Below, piece by piece: positions 27,620-41,303 of a stretch of DNA of 64,000 nucleotides; within the stretch, counting starts at the first letter, position 1, and every line of letters starts with the position of its first letter. The DNA is from Neodontobutis hainanensis (lineage: Eukaryota; Chordata; Actinopteri; Gobiiformes; Odontobutidae): NCBI GenBank assembly GCA_024349245.1, contig JALDNG010002113.1, forward strand, positions 21,743 through 85,742, given 5' to 3'. The position numbers were made by a program, and so were the translations under genes. The notes beneath the pieces were generated by a model, which made no database searches, was not told the origin of the DNA, and saw only the letters and a program-made list of their open reading frames with translations.

Positions 27620-30600
27620 AGATGCATTTATTTTGACAAACCAGCAGTGCAATCTATGGCCCAGGGAGCGAAAAATAATGATTGGTCATTGAAAAAAAGC
27701 CGTTGAGATGGTTCGCTTAATTCGTAACTAAAAGAAACACCATCCAAAACATGATCAGAATAAATTCTGTAAAATAAGAAAGAGAACCAAAAGAAATAAA
27801 AAGCTATAATTATGGGTTTAACATGTTCGAAGTACAAGACAGGAGATAATTTGTTTTTCTTTTACGAACCAAGGATAATACTTGAAATATGGAAAATATC
27901 CAATAATATACTCCTTAAAATTGATAGACACAGTGAAACAACCTAAAATATTTTTTGATAGAAAGCTTCAATAACAAACAAACCTAAAATAATGAGAATT
28001 AATAATTATATTTTTAATTTTATCTCTTTACAAATAATTAAGAAGTATAAATCATAAATAACCCATTAGTCTGGCAAAATACATGTAAAAATAACCACTA
28101 TCAATGAAATAGTATAATAAGAAAATAGAAAACGCAAAAAATGATAAAACATTAATTAAAGATAGTAAATCAAAAAAAACTGCACCAATTTAAAAATTAA
28201 ATCTTTATATATAAAATAGTTAATTTTAAAAATCATAAAATATCAAATTTATAAATATAAATGCACAGTAAAAACATGATTGCTAAAAAATGTAAACTGT
28301 GAATAAAAAATAAATCACCGATCCTTGAAATATATTTGCCTCTTGCATACCCATTAAAAAACAAACCCACCCTCTTATCAAATCTATAATAAGAATTTTA
28401 ACCACAATATATAATATAAAAGTCAGATAAACCCATGAAAATAGTCCAAATAATGTCTTATAAATTAAAAGGAACCATTTTAAGAAATTCCAAAAGTAAA
28501 AGTCGCCAAAGTGATCTAAAGAAACACCACATCAAATAGTAGTCTGTATATGCCGATAGATAGTGTTTTAAGCATCATAAATAAACCTATCCAAATAAAG
28601 AGCGGCTGTACCGGGATATAAGGAATGAAAATTAGACAGATAAAGTGATGATCTTTACAACTTTTAAATGTCTTCTCTCAAATGAGAATCGTTTTGGTTG
28701 TCAGTTGAAAATTGTTGGCTTTTCAATCTACATAAACGCTCTCTAGCGTGACGATAAAAGATCTTTATCTTCTTCAAGACGCGATCTATCGAATCCATAA
28801 TGCAAATACCCAGACATACCGTTTTGACGCATCCATAATTTCAACGATATGTTAAACATTAAATTGAATTATTGAATGGATTCGGTTACACTCAAGCGAA
28901 AATAAAAAGGAAACTGGAAATAGTGGGTGTTAAACTATTTTTACTTCAATTTAAATATCTTGGGTTTAATGCGTTTTATTCTGAGAAAAGTGTAAAATTT
29001 TTCGGATTATTAAAGTCATTCAAATGCCATCTGACGAAAAATACAGACCCCAATTATTGTACAGAAAAAGGCCTTACATAAATATTTTTAAAAATAGAGA
29101 AGATCAAAATTAAACTCTTCAGATTGTGCTTTTAGAACCTAATAAATCAAAAGTTAAATGGATTAAGTTTTCCTTTATTCAACCGATCAGGTATAATATA
29201 TTACAACCATAAATAAGACAATGTCTGCGTATATCGATCCGTTACAGAATAATACCATATTTGCTCTTCTATTGAAAATTTTTAACAAAATAAGCGATTA
29301 TAAGGGCATTCTAAATTGAACATGTTGGATTAGACATGAAACATCTTTTTTTGAATTCGAGTACTTTCAATTAGAAATGTAAGGATCCTTAGAGTAGAAT
29401 ACAGAACTTCATAACATTCATTATTCAATGATACAAAGTTAGATATATGTGACTTAATCCACTTTAGTATACTAACGTTCATAAAATATAAAAATACGAC
29501 AGGTTTCCTAACTCGAATTCTGCCAAAAATACAAAGATGTAAAATGGAATAATAGTTCATCCTTAAATAATAACGTTAAATTCTGATCTCATACATACAT
29601 AAAAATTTTAAAGAACTGATACTTAAATATAGTTAAGAAAAATACAAAGCTTAAATCTTCTAGAACTTTTGAAACTTGATTTGGGTTCCATTCAATGAGC
29701 ACTTCAAATTTTCATTATAAGAAAAACACGACGAGTAGGTAAGATAAATGATTGAAATTTATCTGTCAATAAATATCTGAAAAATAACCTTATCTTTATC
29801 GTTTTAATTTTTGTATCATAAAATAAAATAGAATTTTCAAAGATAAGAAAACTTAAATATTTGGCGACAAGAAAAAGAGTAGTTTGATGAATGCAGTCCA
29901 AAAATAAACATAATCGATGAACACGATTTATCAAGCTTTGCTTCAGGAAGCTACGAAGCCTCTTGAGTAAAAAAAATCACTGATTCAGGTATAAAATAAA
30001 AAAAATAATAAAATGGCGGAATTTTTGAAGAGGGAAAACCAACATCAAAAGAAATGATAAGGATCCATGCCCAAATAAGATAAATAATTTCTGGGAAGAA
30101 GTCTGAAGATTTAAATAGAGAGGAAACGTTCAAAATATAATGGATCTGAGCAGTAAATTGCCAAATGACTGCAAAGAATAAAGGCTCGCAAAAAGTAAAG
30201 ATGGCGAAATTTAAAATTTTGCCTTTAGAATCTTGCCAAAAGAATATGTAACAGCCTAAAATAAACCATATGCCGAAGAGAAATAGAGTCAAAGTTAAAT
30301 GACTATAAATTAACATAAATCTCAAAATGTTAGAACATAGAAACAAGTTACTAAACAACTATTTATAACAACATTCAGTTTTGGTTTAAAATACGAATAA
30401 CCTTAAAAAGCTCGTGAGAAAATTTAATGTTCATCTCAGCAAAAAAAATGAGAATACCGGTAATTTCAAAGGAATTTTGAACATAAACACCTTTAATGTC
30501 TGAATGAATCTACTAATTTATGACTGTCAACGTTGTAACAGCTGTGTGGATCGATAATAAATTTTCATAAATAATATTAAACATCGGCTGATGGATATTC

Positions 30601-31630
30601 ACAATGTTTTTGTGGTCAGAAATAGAAAGCAAAAAAATCGCAAAAATGCATATTTAGAGACAAAAAAACCATTTTTCTTGCACGCGCAGATAATGCCTGA
30701 TTGAGATGTAACCGCAATTGAAGCAGTAGTCCAAGGCGAATCACAAAAGTATAGAATAGGCGGCAATTAAACCCAGACTATTAACTTATTAAAATTCTAA
30801 CTCCGGATAAAACCATAATTGTAAATCGGCAGGGTTGATGTATGAATAGTTTAAAGCGCTAACCGCGATATTCTGAGGAAATAAATCACGAAGCTAAATA
30901 AATGTATATTGCATAGACATACAGATTTTAGACGTCGAAAGATTAAATATTTAAAAAGTAGATAAAAATCCGATATTCACCAAATGATAGTTAAAAGTAA
31001 AAATAACGATTATATCATAAACAAGATTTTGGCAGGTCCATCCACGAGTCCACGAAACAACAAAACCAGAAGATATTGAACAAAATAAAGATAAATAACC
31101 AAAACGAGTTTAAGTTGAAATGGCCTGATTTTGGAAGAAATATAAAATTGAAAAGTATTTTGAGCTATAAAAATATGAAATTTCACATTCTTTCAAAAAG
31201 ATAAGTTTCGTATAAACCGCCGTAAAATCATACTGTAGTGATTACAAGTTATATCAGTCTATTCGATATTTTAAGTAAATTAATATCCAGAATATTTCAA
31301 AAGCACAAGAACTGTCATATAACATCAACCATACATATGATCTAAAACTAATATTACGATAGGAAAAAGTTGTCTATGGACACACAGCACTCCACAGAAA
31401 ATTGGCTAGCACAGAAACTTTTCGACATTTAATAGGTGATAATTCTTACAAATATTGAAATATATACATAAAGAACCAAGTTAGTAACATATTCAGATAC
31501 GCACTTGAGTGAAGAAAAAGACAAAGTTTCAAAAAGGAAGATGTCCACAAATATACGATTAAGAATCAAAAGGCACTCATAAGAAACCAAGAAATAAATA
31601 ATCAGAAAATATATTGACATGACACGCTCT
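27620..31630 (-). CDS. Candidate multi-pass membrane protein gene, many tiny introns
   Basis: Over 4 kb the minus strand is T-rich and carries one hydrophobic frame after another. Examples are 30358-29951 (135 codons, several membrane spans), 29930-29705, about 29715-29595 (IEWNPNQVSKVLEDLSF), 28530-28283 (KWFLLIYKTLFGLFSW), 27837-27628 (NDQSLFFAPWAID) and 31620-31432. Some frames join across intron-sized GT-AG segments: 19 nt at 29962-29980, 22 nt at 31165-31186, and 25 nt near 28735-28759. A complete model failed: several junctions, including the N-terminus, remain unresolved, and more than one gene may be present. Family not recognised. The later pieces faintly recall Doa10/MARCH6 ligases, but I found no RING-CH motif, so this is not a call. 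It ends about 70 bp from the 3' end of the gene at 31698. Confidence 0.4.
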
Positions 31631-31697
31631 TCTTTGTTAAAAAATACATATTTAAATATGAACTAACAGAAAATTGAATGTAACTTTATCCTTCAGC

Positions 31698-32481
31698 CTA
31701 ACAATCAAGAACCACATTTACTGCACGCTTGTATGCCTCTAATTCAGCATCCAAAGACTCTTTTGTCATCGGAGCTTTCGACGCCTTAGCAGCTTTAGCT
31801 TTTTGAAAACCCCCTCTTCTAAAGCGACCCCCACCCCCACGATTATCAAATCTAGGAGCTTGGTTCTGGGGCTTATTAAATGACCTTTTATTAGATCTTT
31901 CTCAAATATATTAAAATATTTCAAATTTCCACACGAATATAAAAAATTCCGACAGAAAATTTTTTGAAGAATTCCATACCTTTGTTGAGGACTATTCATA
32001 GTAACATATTCTAATTTCATTGGACGACCTGAGAATATTTATTGAATGATAACCATCCAGCTGAACGTTATTATAACGTTTAATCGCCCCTGCGGCATCC
32101 TCCCGGCGATAAAAAATAACCTCGGCGGTGCCATGAGATCTTCCGGATTTATCATAATTGACCATTGATTTTTTAATAGCTCCGCACTCAGAGAATAATT
32201 CCTTTTGTCATTCTACATTTCAAACATTGATATCTTCATCAGTAACCATAAAGCTCAAGTTGGAAACTAAAATCTTCTTAGCGGAATCAACGCGAGATCC
32301 AGAAAATTTATCTCTCACCCATCTCCCTGATAGCTGACATATTATGATATTTGAATACATTGCTTCGGTTATTTGTAAATTGGCGGCGACCCCGAGGATT
32401 CCCTCTGAATCCCCGACCTCCGCGAATTGTCTTTTTATTTTGACTCGAAATTATATCATCCAAAGGTAAGTCAACCTCCAT
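31698..32481 (-). CDS. ALYREF: Aly/REF mRNA export adaptor
   Basis: Five exons on the minus strand: 32481-32359, 32333-32226, 32201-32054, 32028-31980 and 31884-31698. GT-AG introns are 25, 24, 25 and 95 nt. The product is 204 residues (human about 257), stop TAG. The N-terminal motif LPLDDII (5-11) and C-terminal LDAELEAYKR (187-196) are the two UAP56/DDX39-binding motifs of the family. A short arginine-glycine region (RGGRGFRGNPRGRR) and a single RRM lie between (RNP2 ILVSNL at 62-67, RNP1-like GTAEVIFY at 101-108, then LDGRPM). A second RG patch precedes the C-terminus. It acts in the nucleus, linking the TREX complex and spliced mRNA to the export receptor. The start is fixed by an in-frame TAA 18 nt upstream. 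The 95-nt intron is the only one here outside the 24-25 nt range. Confidence 0.95.
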
Positions 32482-35400
32482 GATTATCAGATTCTTAAAT
32501 TATACGCCGACCGCCCGCAACGCAGGTATTTATAGTTTAACGCCGCAGTGCGGTCTAAAACTGCGAAAATGTCGTTTTTATTCATTTTAATTTAACGATC
32601 TATAAATTTTAAAAAAGCGCTAAGATTTTTCATTTACGTTTCATTTTTCCCTATTTTCAATCCTTGATCTTTGTGATAAATATAATCCGATTGTGTTACG
32701 AAATCACGGTTTATTTATTTTTGATAATTTTACCGTTATGTTACATTTAAACTGCATAACTTTTTGGAATGGGTGTAAATATAGATATTTTTCTTAATCT
32801 ATATTTGTTGTTTGTTTATTTTCCATTTATAATTTAAGTGATAACACCATAATTATTGCGTTCAATCGTTTCTTGGAATATTATCACTTTTAATAGTTTT
32901 TTATTTTATACCAATTAGAATATTTCGTGTTAATTAGGATATACCATAAAACGCAAAAACTCAACTGTGCATGAAAATAACCATATAAATATGAAAATCT
33001 GTTAAACTTATTTGCTTCGAATCGCCGAAAAGCGATTGAATAAGATACCTGCCATTTTTTCGCAATCTTTTTTTATAAATTTTTTCCATTCATTCTAAGC
33101 TGCGTTTAAAGAAATCTTTCATATTATGTGTTGGTAAATATGTTATAATCGATACATATCGTTCATAAACGTAACAACATCTATCCTATTTGTTTAAGTA
33201 TGGAAATAGTTTTTGTCTGTATTAAAATACTGAAGCATTAATCAGTTTATCTCTGTTTTGTTAACGTATGACAGGTAGGACAATAACTTTCTTGGTTAAT
33301 AAAGAAAATTTATAACCCGTCAAAAATAGTTTGAAAATGTTGTTTTGGGCATTTAAAGTTAAATATCTTGTAAAACGATAAACCTGAATTGTTTGGTTAG
33401 ATTTAGATAACTACCGAAATTCTAAGGAAAATATAACAAATTTTGATGGTTTGAGCCGTATATCAAACTTTACGCATCTATAATAGAGAGCGCGTTGCTG
33501 ATTATTTTACATAAAATTTATTAACCACAAATAAAGAATAATTGAGCTCCTTTTGCTAAAACGTGAATAAGCAAGTCAGGTTTGTGCGACTAATTTAATT
33601 CTTAATTACTATTAAATTGGGTAATCGGCCACAAAACTAAAAAATATATTAAAGCTACTTGTGACAAATTTAATTTTGAAGTTAGATGAACCCGCCGCAT
33701 GAAGGCTTATTTACATGTCTTAAAGAAATAAGTCAAAAATCTACGCTTTGTACCAAATTTATTTTATTTTTATAAAAATATACTGAAACAAAATGTATGT
33801 TATTGCTGAAGGGAATTTTTTGTTTGGCCTGAACGAACCCTGATTAACCTGATGATTTGTCTTTGAATAAATACATATTTCGGTTTTCATAAATTTTTCT
33901 ATTTTCATAAATTTTTATTGGACAAGCTACGGTCTCGGTACGCGTGTTCAATTGTGATTTATTGGATATTGTTCAAAATAGATAAATTTAACTTTTTAGC
34001 CCTAATTTTAAGGATAGGTTAACGATGCCTGTTTTTTATTAGACTTTAAAACTAAAGTAAATATTTCTACAATTTTCAAATCCCCGCGCATGTATCTTTG
34101 AGAAGTTGTTTTAATTTAACAGATTTATTCCCTCTTGCGATCTTCTAGGTAAACATTCATTTCTAAGATTATTTTTTATCAATAAATGCTATATTTGATT
34201 ATTATCCTTTTAGGTAAAAACATACCATCTCCAGATTTGATATCTATCTCATCATAAATTATTTGAACATTATTTTAATAGCCAACTTCAAAAATTGGTG
34301 ATCTATTGATCCTTTGCTTAAGTGGAAGCAAGACTTTTAAATAAATTTAGCTTATTTTGTTTTATCCTAGGTAACGAACGTGAAGATTTTAATGTGATTC
34401 TATCTTTAAATTATCTCATTCGGAAAGTTCCGGCAAAATGAATATATTTATACAACAGTGTGATGAACTGAATGTAAAAGTTTTCTTGAGCTAGAAGCAC
34501 ACACTTCCTTAGAATAGACTCACCATGGTTAATGTTCATGTGAGTGATGAATTTTCGACTTGTCAACAAAATTAAGCATTTATGACTTGGTTTAAGAGTA
34601 TAAATTTAAATCTAGCTTATTTGAAACAAGTACAGAGATGGTTGACTCATCCATATATCTCAAAGTACGTCTTAATTCTTTTCGAGAGAATTTAACTTAT
34701 GTTTTTTTACTATTTTAAATATCAATTCCTCCTTATTATAAAATTTTATGCGATTTCTAAGGATATAAAGAATTTGTGAATGAAAACAATTTTAAGCCTT
34801 TGCTCTCCTTATCTGTGAAAACCACCTTATTTAATAAAAAAATATTTTTAGTTTTTAAAGTATTCATGGTGAGACAGTGGCCATCGAGTTACTCCCCAAA
34901 ATCCTCATGTAAATTACCCACGCAACAGGATCAAGAAAATCTTAGTCAAAATATTGCAGAATAACATTAAATTTGTAATGGATTAAAAAAATTCCACCCA
35001 TTTATGATGACAGGATAAACCTAATTTAACAGTAATTTTAATGAGTGGTTATTTAAATATTTTGTTGCAGCTGCGCATTAGAATATAAAATTAATAAAGA
35101 CCATCGATTGTTTTCCTAATTAGCCCAACCTTCACCGAATACGCAGCCGTGCTATCTTATCAATATATCCTTTCGAGAGGAGAAATACCCTTCGATTTCT
35201 TCGAATTTACAACTAGAATGATTTTCTAAAACAAAAATCGAAAAATATTTTTTTATGATGAAGATACACTACGTGAATTGTGCCTGTTAACTTATAAGTC
35301 AGGCGACCAACGTTTAAATTAATGCTTTTAGAAAAAAATTCGACTTCGATACATTACTTGCCAAAAAGCTTTTTTATGCCAGTTGACTAAATCAGATATT

Positions 35401-38400
35401 ATATTTATTGGCGGATCTATTTTTATTTGAAACAAGGGAATAATGTTCGATTTCTGGGTTGTCTAAATAACTATATTTTTGTAACAATGATTAAATGTTT
35501 ATTTTTTATCGAATAGTAGGAAGATTTACTTCGTATAAGTTTTCTAAAACTTCTACCTAAAAGCTTTTTTCCCTACTGCTGTAATATTCGAAATGCTGCT
35601 TTTAGTCGAAAATTCCGTCAAAATTCTCGGTCCTAAACAATATTTTAATTTGATGAAATTCGCAGATCGTAAATGACTTAGGAACGAATAAAATCTGTAG
35701 CTAGTCATCAGTGTTTCTGACAGTAGAACGTAAAACTATAATATTTTTGTGATTTTAATCTAATAAAGGAATTCTGAAAGCTTGATACATTTTATTCAAT
35801 ATTTTATTTAGAACAAAAGAAGCCTGTTGGTTTTGACTTGCGCATTACAGAATTGGTTAATTCGCACTTTATTTTCATTGAGCCGTTCATACAAACATAA
35901 AATTTGTGAATAGTTGCAAAAATATTTCCATTGATTTTTCTACGCATATTATGTAAATTTAGGTCATTTATTGTTTTACAATGAATTCAGAGTATATTCT
36001 CAACAATCCTCAGTTTATAGAAATTTAAATAGTTAATGAAATTATTTATAATTCAATGGTTTCTTTTATTTGAAATTAACTTCTGTTTTATGAAACCAAA
36101 AAAACAAATTCTATCAATATTTTTTTATTTGCTGGTTGTTTAAATTTAATTTTTTGATTTTTGTATCAATGTGATATGTGAATGTCATGATATTAAATCA
36201 GATAAATCGTTCGAAATTTTACAAATAATAGCCTTATAATGCCCACCGCTCAATAGTTATATTTATCGTGATAAAAACCTGTGTTAAATTAAAATGATGT
36301 GTAAGTCTTCTACGTTGTTAACCTGTAGTTTTAAATATTATATAAGCAGAAGCATTATTTTTATTTTTGTGTATAAGTTAATGGCTATGATTAAAATAAG
36401 CTTGAAATTTTTTTTATAATCATTTTATATGCTTGAACAGCATTGGATCGAATATTTAAAAATCCACGATGAACTTATTATTAGATTAGGATTTTCAAAT
36501 CTTTATTCATTTTTAAAAAATTAATTCAAGGTATTCATAATGCGTCGTCTTCATTGTTATGTTTGACTGATCAAACTAGACAAGCGAATACTTGTATCGA
36601 TCATGCGATCTAAGTCATTTTTTCCCAAAATATCATGTACAAATAATCTATCAAAATAAGACCATATATTTATCAAACATATTTTTTGATAAAAAGCTTA
36701 TCAAGGTAGATTAGAAATAGTTGTTCTTTACATGGTTGTTTATTTAAACAATGTAAAAATTCGAGCATGAGCAAATCACAATATATCATTGTGGGCATGA
36801 CAGTCTAAACTGGCTGATTTTTTAAAACATATTATCTCTAGGATAACTCTATCCTTATAACATAAACAATTTGAAAAATTCCTGAGTTCTAAGATATTAA
36901 TTACCTCGTCATTGCATGAAAAGCTACATGTTTTATGATGTTTATTGGTCTAAATATTTAGTTTTAGGGATGGGATTGTCTACTTCGCAGCCTTGTCTAA
37001 TTATAAGGAACATTTAATGAGAGCAATATTCTAAAGCTCCCAAGAATTTATAAGAAAATCGGCTAAAAATCAATATAGTTTATTGGTGTATTTTATACGC
37101 ATTAGAAGTCCGCTATTTTCATAGCTTTTAATTGTTTCAAATGCAAATTTATCGTCCCATATGATAATTTTTAGATTTACATAAATACCAAAATGAAATA
37201 ATATTCAAAGAAAATAGATTATAAGTTATATTCATAAAATTTTGTCAATATTAAAGCCTTTACAAAATAAAAAAACTAATATGCATGTTAGTATTTATAA
37301 AAGTAGTTAAAATAATAGTTTTCAGGTTGTGATGAACATTAACATCTAAATGACTCGTAAACCCAATTTTCTCCTTTTTTAATCCATTATTAAATAATTC
37401 GAAAAATTTTCAGCTCGAATGGGTTTTAAGTAGTTTTACCTATAGGGTTGGAAATACAAGGAAATTGAGTTTGATCAAACAAATCATAACGCAGATGTTA
37501 ATGGCATAAATTAACCAGATGCGAATAAATAAAACTGTAAATTTAATTATTTTTGAATAACAACAGTGTCACAGTTTCTTTAGAAATCATCTAGTATTGT
37601 CATTTTAAACAGAATATTTGATTAAAGTCTTTGACTTTTTTGTGATCTGTACTGAATCCTACTTAATAAAAACTGTAAAAATAGAAGTTAAAACTCCTTT
37701 TATTTAAAATATTTCAGTTTTTATCACTAATTTTATTGCCCAGATTTCGTGCGCAGTCTTGATCGCTATTGTCTAATGTCTCAACTGTATTTCTTCATGT
37801 CTTGAATTTTTTCGAATGAATGGCATTATTTGTAACATCTGCTGGATATTTTGAGCAAATATAAAGGAAGCAGTATATATATTAACATAGAAATTTTCGA
37901 TTTATTAATTTATATAAATTGCGCAAAGCGCATATGTAAAACCATGATGTTTTTACTTGTCCGATTTCCGCTCAAATTGTTAAGTTTCTTCAAAACATGA
38001 CCTCGTTTTGACTATAACTATAAGATAATATCTTCTATTAACTTTTATCCATCTCATTTTATTTTAATGGTGAATTTTTTACCGGTGTTAAAAAAATAGA
38101 TTTATCTTCTATTTCTTGAGTTAGTGCGAAAATAAATAAAATTCTTCGTTCAGATGAGAAGGGTCTGATTGATCGTAAGGGTTAAAATTTGTAGATAAAC
38201 CAGAATTTGACTGACTTATATCACATAGTGGATTGTACCGTTGTGGGCTATCCACACTACTTACAAATCTAATTTTCCCTTTGAATTAAAAAGTTTCGTG
38301 TTGTATTAGGTCCGTCTCTCTTTCAACTCCCAAAGCTCTAATATGATTCAATAACCAATGCGAACCGAAAAATTCGTGAAAAACCATTGAATGGATTGCG

Positions 38401-38776
38401 AGATAAAATTGAAATTTTACTTTTTAAAAACTTGATGAAGACATTAAAAATACAACAGGAAATATTATTGTAACAGAATTTTAGAGCCTTGATAATTTCA
38501 CGTAACCAGCATAAACATGGGGTATACAGAAATAACGAAAAATACGAGGAATAATACTCCTAAAATATTACAATGAATCTCCAGTGAAACTTTGATATTA
38601 TTTATAAAATTTTGATCTTTAAGCCTCCCCATGATAGAATAAGCGTGCCGAAAAACAGAAAAATAACAAATGGTCAGATTAACAAAAATTTAAGTTGTTA
38701 ACAACAATAAAATACAAAAATAAGACTATGGAGAATAATTCGTATTTAAAAACAGACAATTTTTCAAAAATGGAAT
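32482..38776. other. AT-rich spacer
   Basis: Upstream of ALYREF, 32.5-32.6 kb holds a CG-rich patch (CGCCGACCGCCCGCAACGC, about 32505-32523) that probably belongs to its promoter. The remaining 6 kb has no gene I can support. GCGCAT motifs occur near 34087, 35073 and 35841. Confidence 0.45.
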
Positions 38777-39545
38777 TCAATGAACAAATGACATCTTTAA
38801 AAGCAGATGCGCAACAGTATTCATACATTTATAACTTTTTCTCAACATAGGTTCATTCAAAAAATGATTGAATAACCTTACAAAGTTCAATCTAAGTAGT
38901 ATATTACCAACTTTTATCTCGATGCATTGAATCAAAAACGTGAAGGGGTTTATATCTAACATGTAATTCACAAAGTTGAAATATAGTATTCCCCGTAGCG
39001 TTTGAATATCATGAAATCCTGCCTTGATTTGCCACTTAGTATGTTCTATAGCCTTGGAAGATGCTCCTATTTTTGGATCTACGAACTTAAACTTTAGCGC
39101 ATGGTCGATGTAAGATGTGATTAAAAATTCATTTGATTCCAAATATCATATCCCCTTACAGTTAATATAAGGTTGATTCATGGCCCAATATACACGAAAC
39201 TTATTGTAATAGTGGTAGATCTATTGTTGTACCTTACTTTGATAAGAAATCCTTTGTAGTCTCTCTGTTAACACTCTGAGAACCCATTGTTTATTCTCAA
39301 AGTAAAATCTGTTATACTTCCTCTTGCCGAGTACACCGTCAATCTTTAAGGTTAGTTCCATTCCAAATATCGATCTTGTGTGCTCGGCTACAAATCCCAC
39401 ACAATAGTTCCGCCAAGTTGGTCAAACAGTCACTTTGATGGCTGGTTTCTACATCTCATAAACAACTTGACATCGTTCATATTCCTGATATTTGATATCT
39501 TCTGGTAAAACTATGTTATAATTAAGATGTTTAAAATACAAATCT
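38777..39545 (-). pseudogene. Merlin/ISXO2-type transposase remnant
   Basis: Minus-strand pieces cover most of an ISXO2-like transposase. Near 39.44-39.30 kb LKIDGVLGKRKYNR matches the family's IDExKFGKRKYNRG motif, with the glutamate of the first catalytic pair replaced, and is followed by QWVLRV. From 39142 to 38777 an open frame of 121 codons starts near HALKFKFVDPKIGASSKAIE, equivalent to the family's NHSxNFVDPxTGAHTxxIE with the last catalytic glutamate. Stops (TAG, TGA) and frame changes interrupt the N-terminal half (for example near 39.44 and 39.22 kb). The family mobilises by cut-and-paste DDE chemistry; this copy is dead. Terminal repeats were not found. Confidence 0.85.
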
Positions 39546-40717
39546 GGCTTTCAGAAAATTAGATTCAATTTATAACGTTTACACATATTTTCTTGTTCCC
39601 CAATCTTTTGTTCTCACGTCTCAATTCTAGAGAAATTAATTTTTGCGCATGAACGCACAAATTTCCTAAAATTTTGTATGATTGGAGATTTTGCAATCGA
39701 ATTAGCCTCCTTTCCTCCTAAAATTCAAAAAAAGGTCTCTGTTCTATCTTCTTTTCAAAATGAGGAGCGAAAATTCCTTTTTTATAAAAAAAATAGTCTG
39801 CGAAAGTTATTAAGCCTTTTAGTTTTACACTCTAATTTGAAGTACGCCAATACTATAAAAAGTATTGTTCTACAACAAAATTATAACTAAAACAAAAATT
39901 TGAATTTGTATTCTGGAAACTAGCTAAGTATGTCAAACGTGTCTGAACAAATTATGTATGATAATCATTTAAGTAATGGGAGTAAAATAAGTGCCCGTGC
40001 TTATATAAACGAATATCACATTCGACCTCAAAAGCGACAAACCACGTTACGGCAGGGAAAGTTTAAAAAAGTACAATGAAATATTGTAAAACGACAGTAT
40101 TTTATTTTTGTTCTTTTAATAACAGTATATGGAGTATTTGAATCAAGACTTTCCAAGGATAAACACAAAATAATCATAGAAAGGATAAGTTAAGAAAAAT
40201 ATACAAATTATGATTGATATTATTCAAGGTAGATTACAAAAACTTAAATATTTTACATTGACTGAGTAGTATATTTTGGCAAGTGAACTTTTTAATGTAC
40301 GATTAATACAAATATTCAAAAGAATAACCATGATAAAATATAGGATGTCAGTATTATACGTCTAAACAAGTTAGAAAAATGTCTATAACTATATAGCCTG
40401 CAGACTAAGAGACTTTGAAAGGGCAGGACTCCGTCCATATACTTTGAAAACATTGGTGCTGAATTATGAAACCTTAATTTGGTAAATATTTTGGCAACGA
40501 TGAATACGCGTAAATTGAAAATGGTGGCTCAGTATTTTTGATCATACTTAATAAAGAATATATTTTGGAATAAAATTACGAAAAATACGTCTACTAGTCC
40601 AAATAAGGAGAAAATCCACGAAATAGATATTTTGTAAATCAATATTTTTAGCATATACGAAAATTTCAAAAGTAAAAATAGATTAAATCTTCGAATTATT
40701 TATATTGTACATAAATT
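39546..40717. other. AT-rich spacer
   Basis: No coding segment beyond low-complexity frames. A TTTGCGCATG motif is at 39642-39651, about 100 bp from the start side of the Merlin remnant. Confidence 0.45.
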
Positions 40718-41303
40718 TTAAGGGGATTCATCAAGAGTTGATTCAAATTTATAATTTATCCCCTTTGCTTTCAAGCGAGCATTCTGAAGCCTTTCCTTTT
40801 TATTGTGTTTAACAATAGAAGGAACATCCTTCTTCTTCTTTAAAAAATGTTTCTTCAAGTTAAAAAAATCAAAACCTTTATATTTTCTTCTCGAATGTAA
40901 TCGCGTGCCTTCCAAAGTTGGTAATAAAATTGTGGCGGTACTTTATAACCTTGGAACATTCCATCATTAATGTTTTCAAGTTTTACCACGTGGCCTAAAT
41001 TTAATCAAACAAAAGTAACATTGTATTCTTTTATCGAAAATTATGCAATTGTTCATTGACAATGCAGCAATCGAGGCTACCTCGGGATTTTGGAACTTTA
41101 CGAATCCGTAGCCTTTACTTTGAGCAGTCTAAATCATGTTAAAATTTACCTTTTTACTCCTTTTTATGTGAACATCTAGAACCTTTCCAAATTGTAAGAA
41201 AAACAGATGAGCTTCTCTTTCATATAATCCTTTAGGCAAATGGCCAATATATATTACGTTCTTTATTCATGAAATAACGTACTGATTTATTTTGAGACTC
41301 CAT
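40718..41303 (-). CDS. NIFK: NIFK/Nop15-type nucleolar RRM protein
   Basis: Five exons on the minus strand: 41303-41283, 41260-41150, 41128-41020, 40994-40950 and 40908-40718. Introns are 22, 21, 25 and 41 nt. The product is 158 residues (human about 293), stop TAA. A single RRM starts at once: NVIYIGHLP (RNP2), then QFGKVLDVHIKRSKK, then SKGYGFVKF (RNP1). The lysine-rich tail ends in KKERLQNARLKAKGINYKF, which matches the conserved tail of NIFK/Nop15 proteins (LRKKLAKKGIDYDF in human, from memory). The family binds pre-rRNA and serves 60S subunit maturation in the nucleolus. The fourth intron is less sure: the 41-nt GT-AG segment 40909-40949 is the only one that restores frame, and its removal gives the expected length between domain and tail. 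The human FHA-binding part is absent. Confidence 0.85.

Noticed and set aside
27628..31630. Assigning the membrane-protein block to Doa10/MARCH6
   Set aside because: Only short hydrophobic resemblances from memory; no RING-CH cysteine pattern and no complete exon chain.
31766..32020. A separate 84-codon protein rich in basic residues
   Set aside because: It starts inside ALYREF exon 4 (LEYVTMNSPQQR) and reads through the 95-nt intron into the wrong frame of the last exon.
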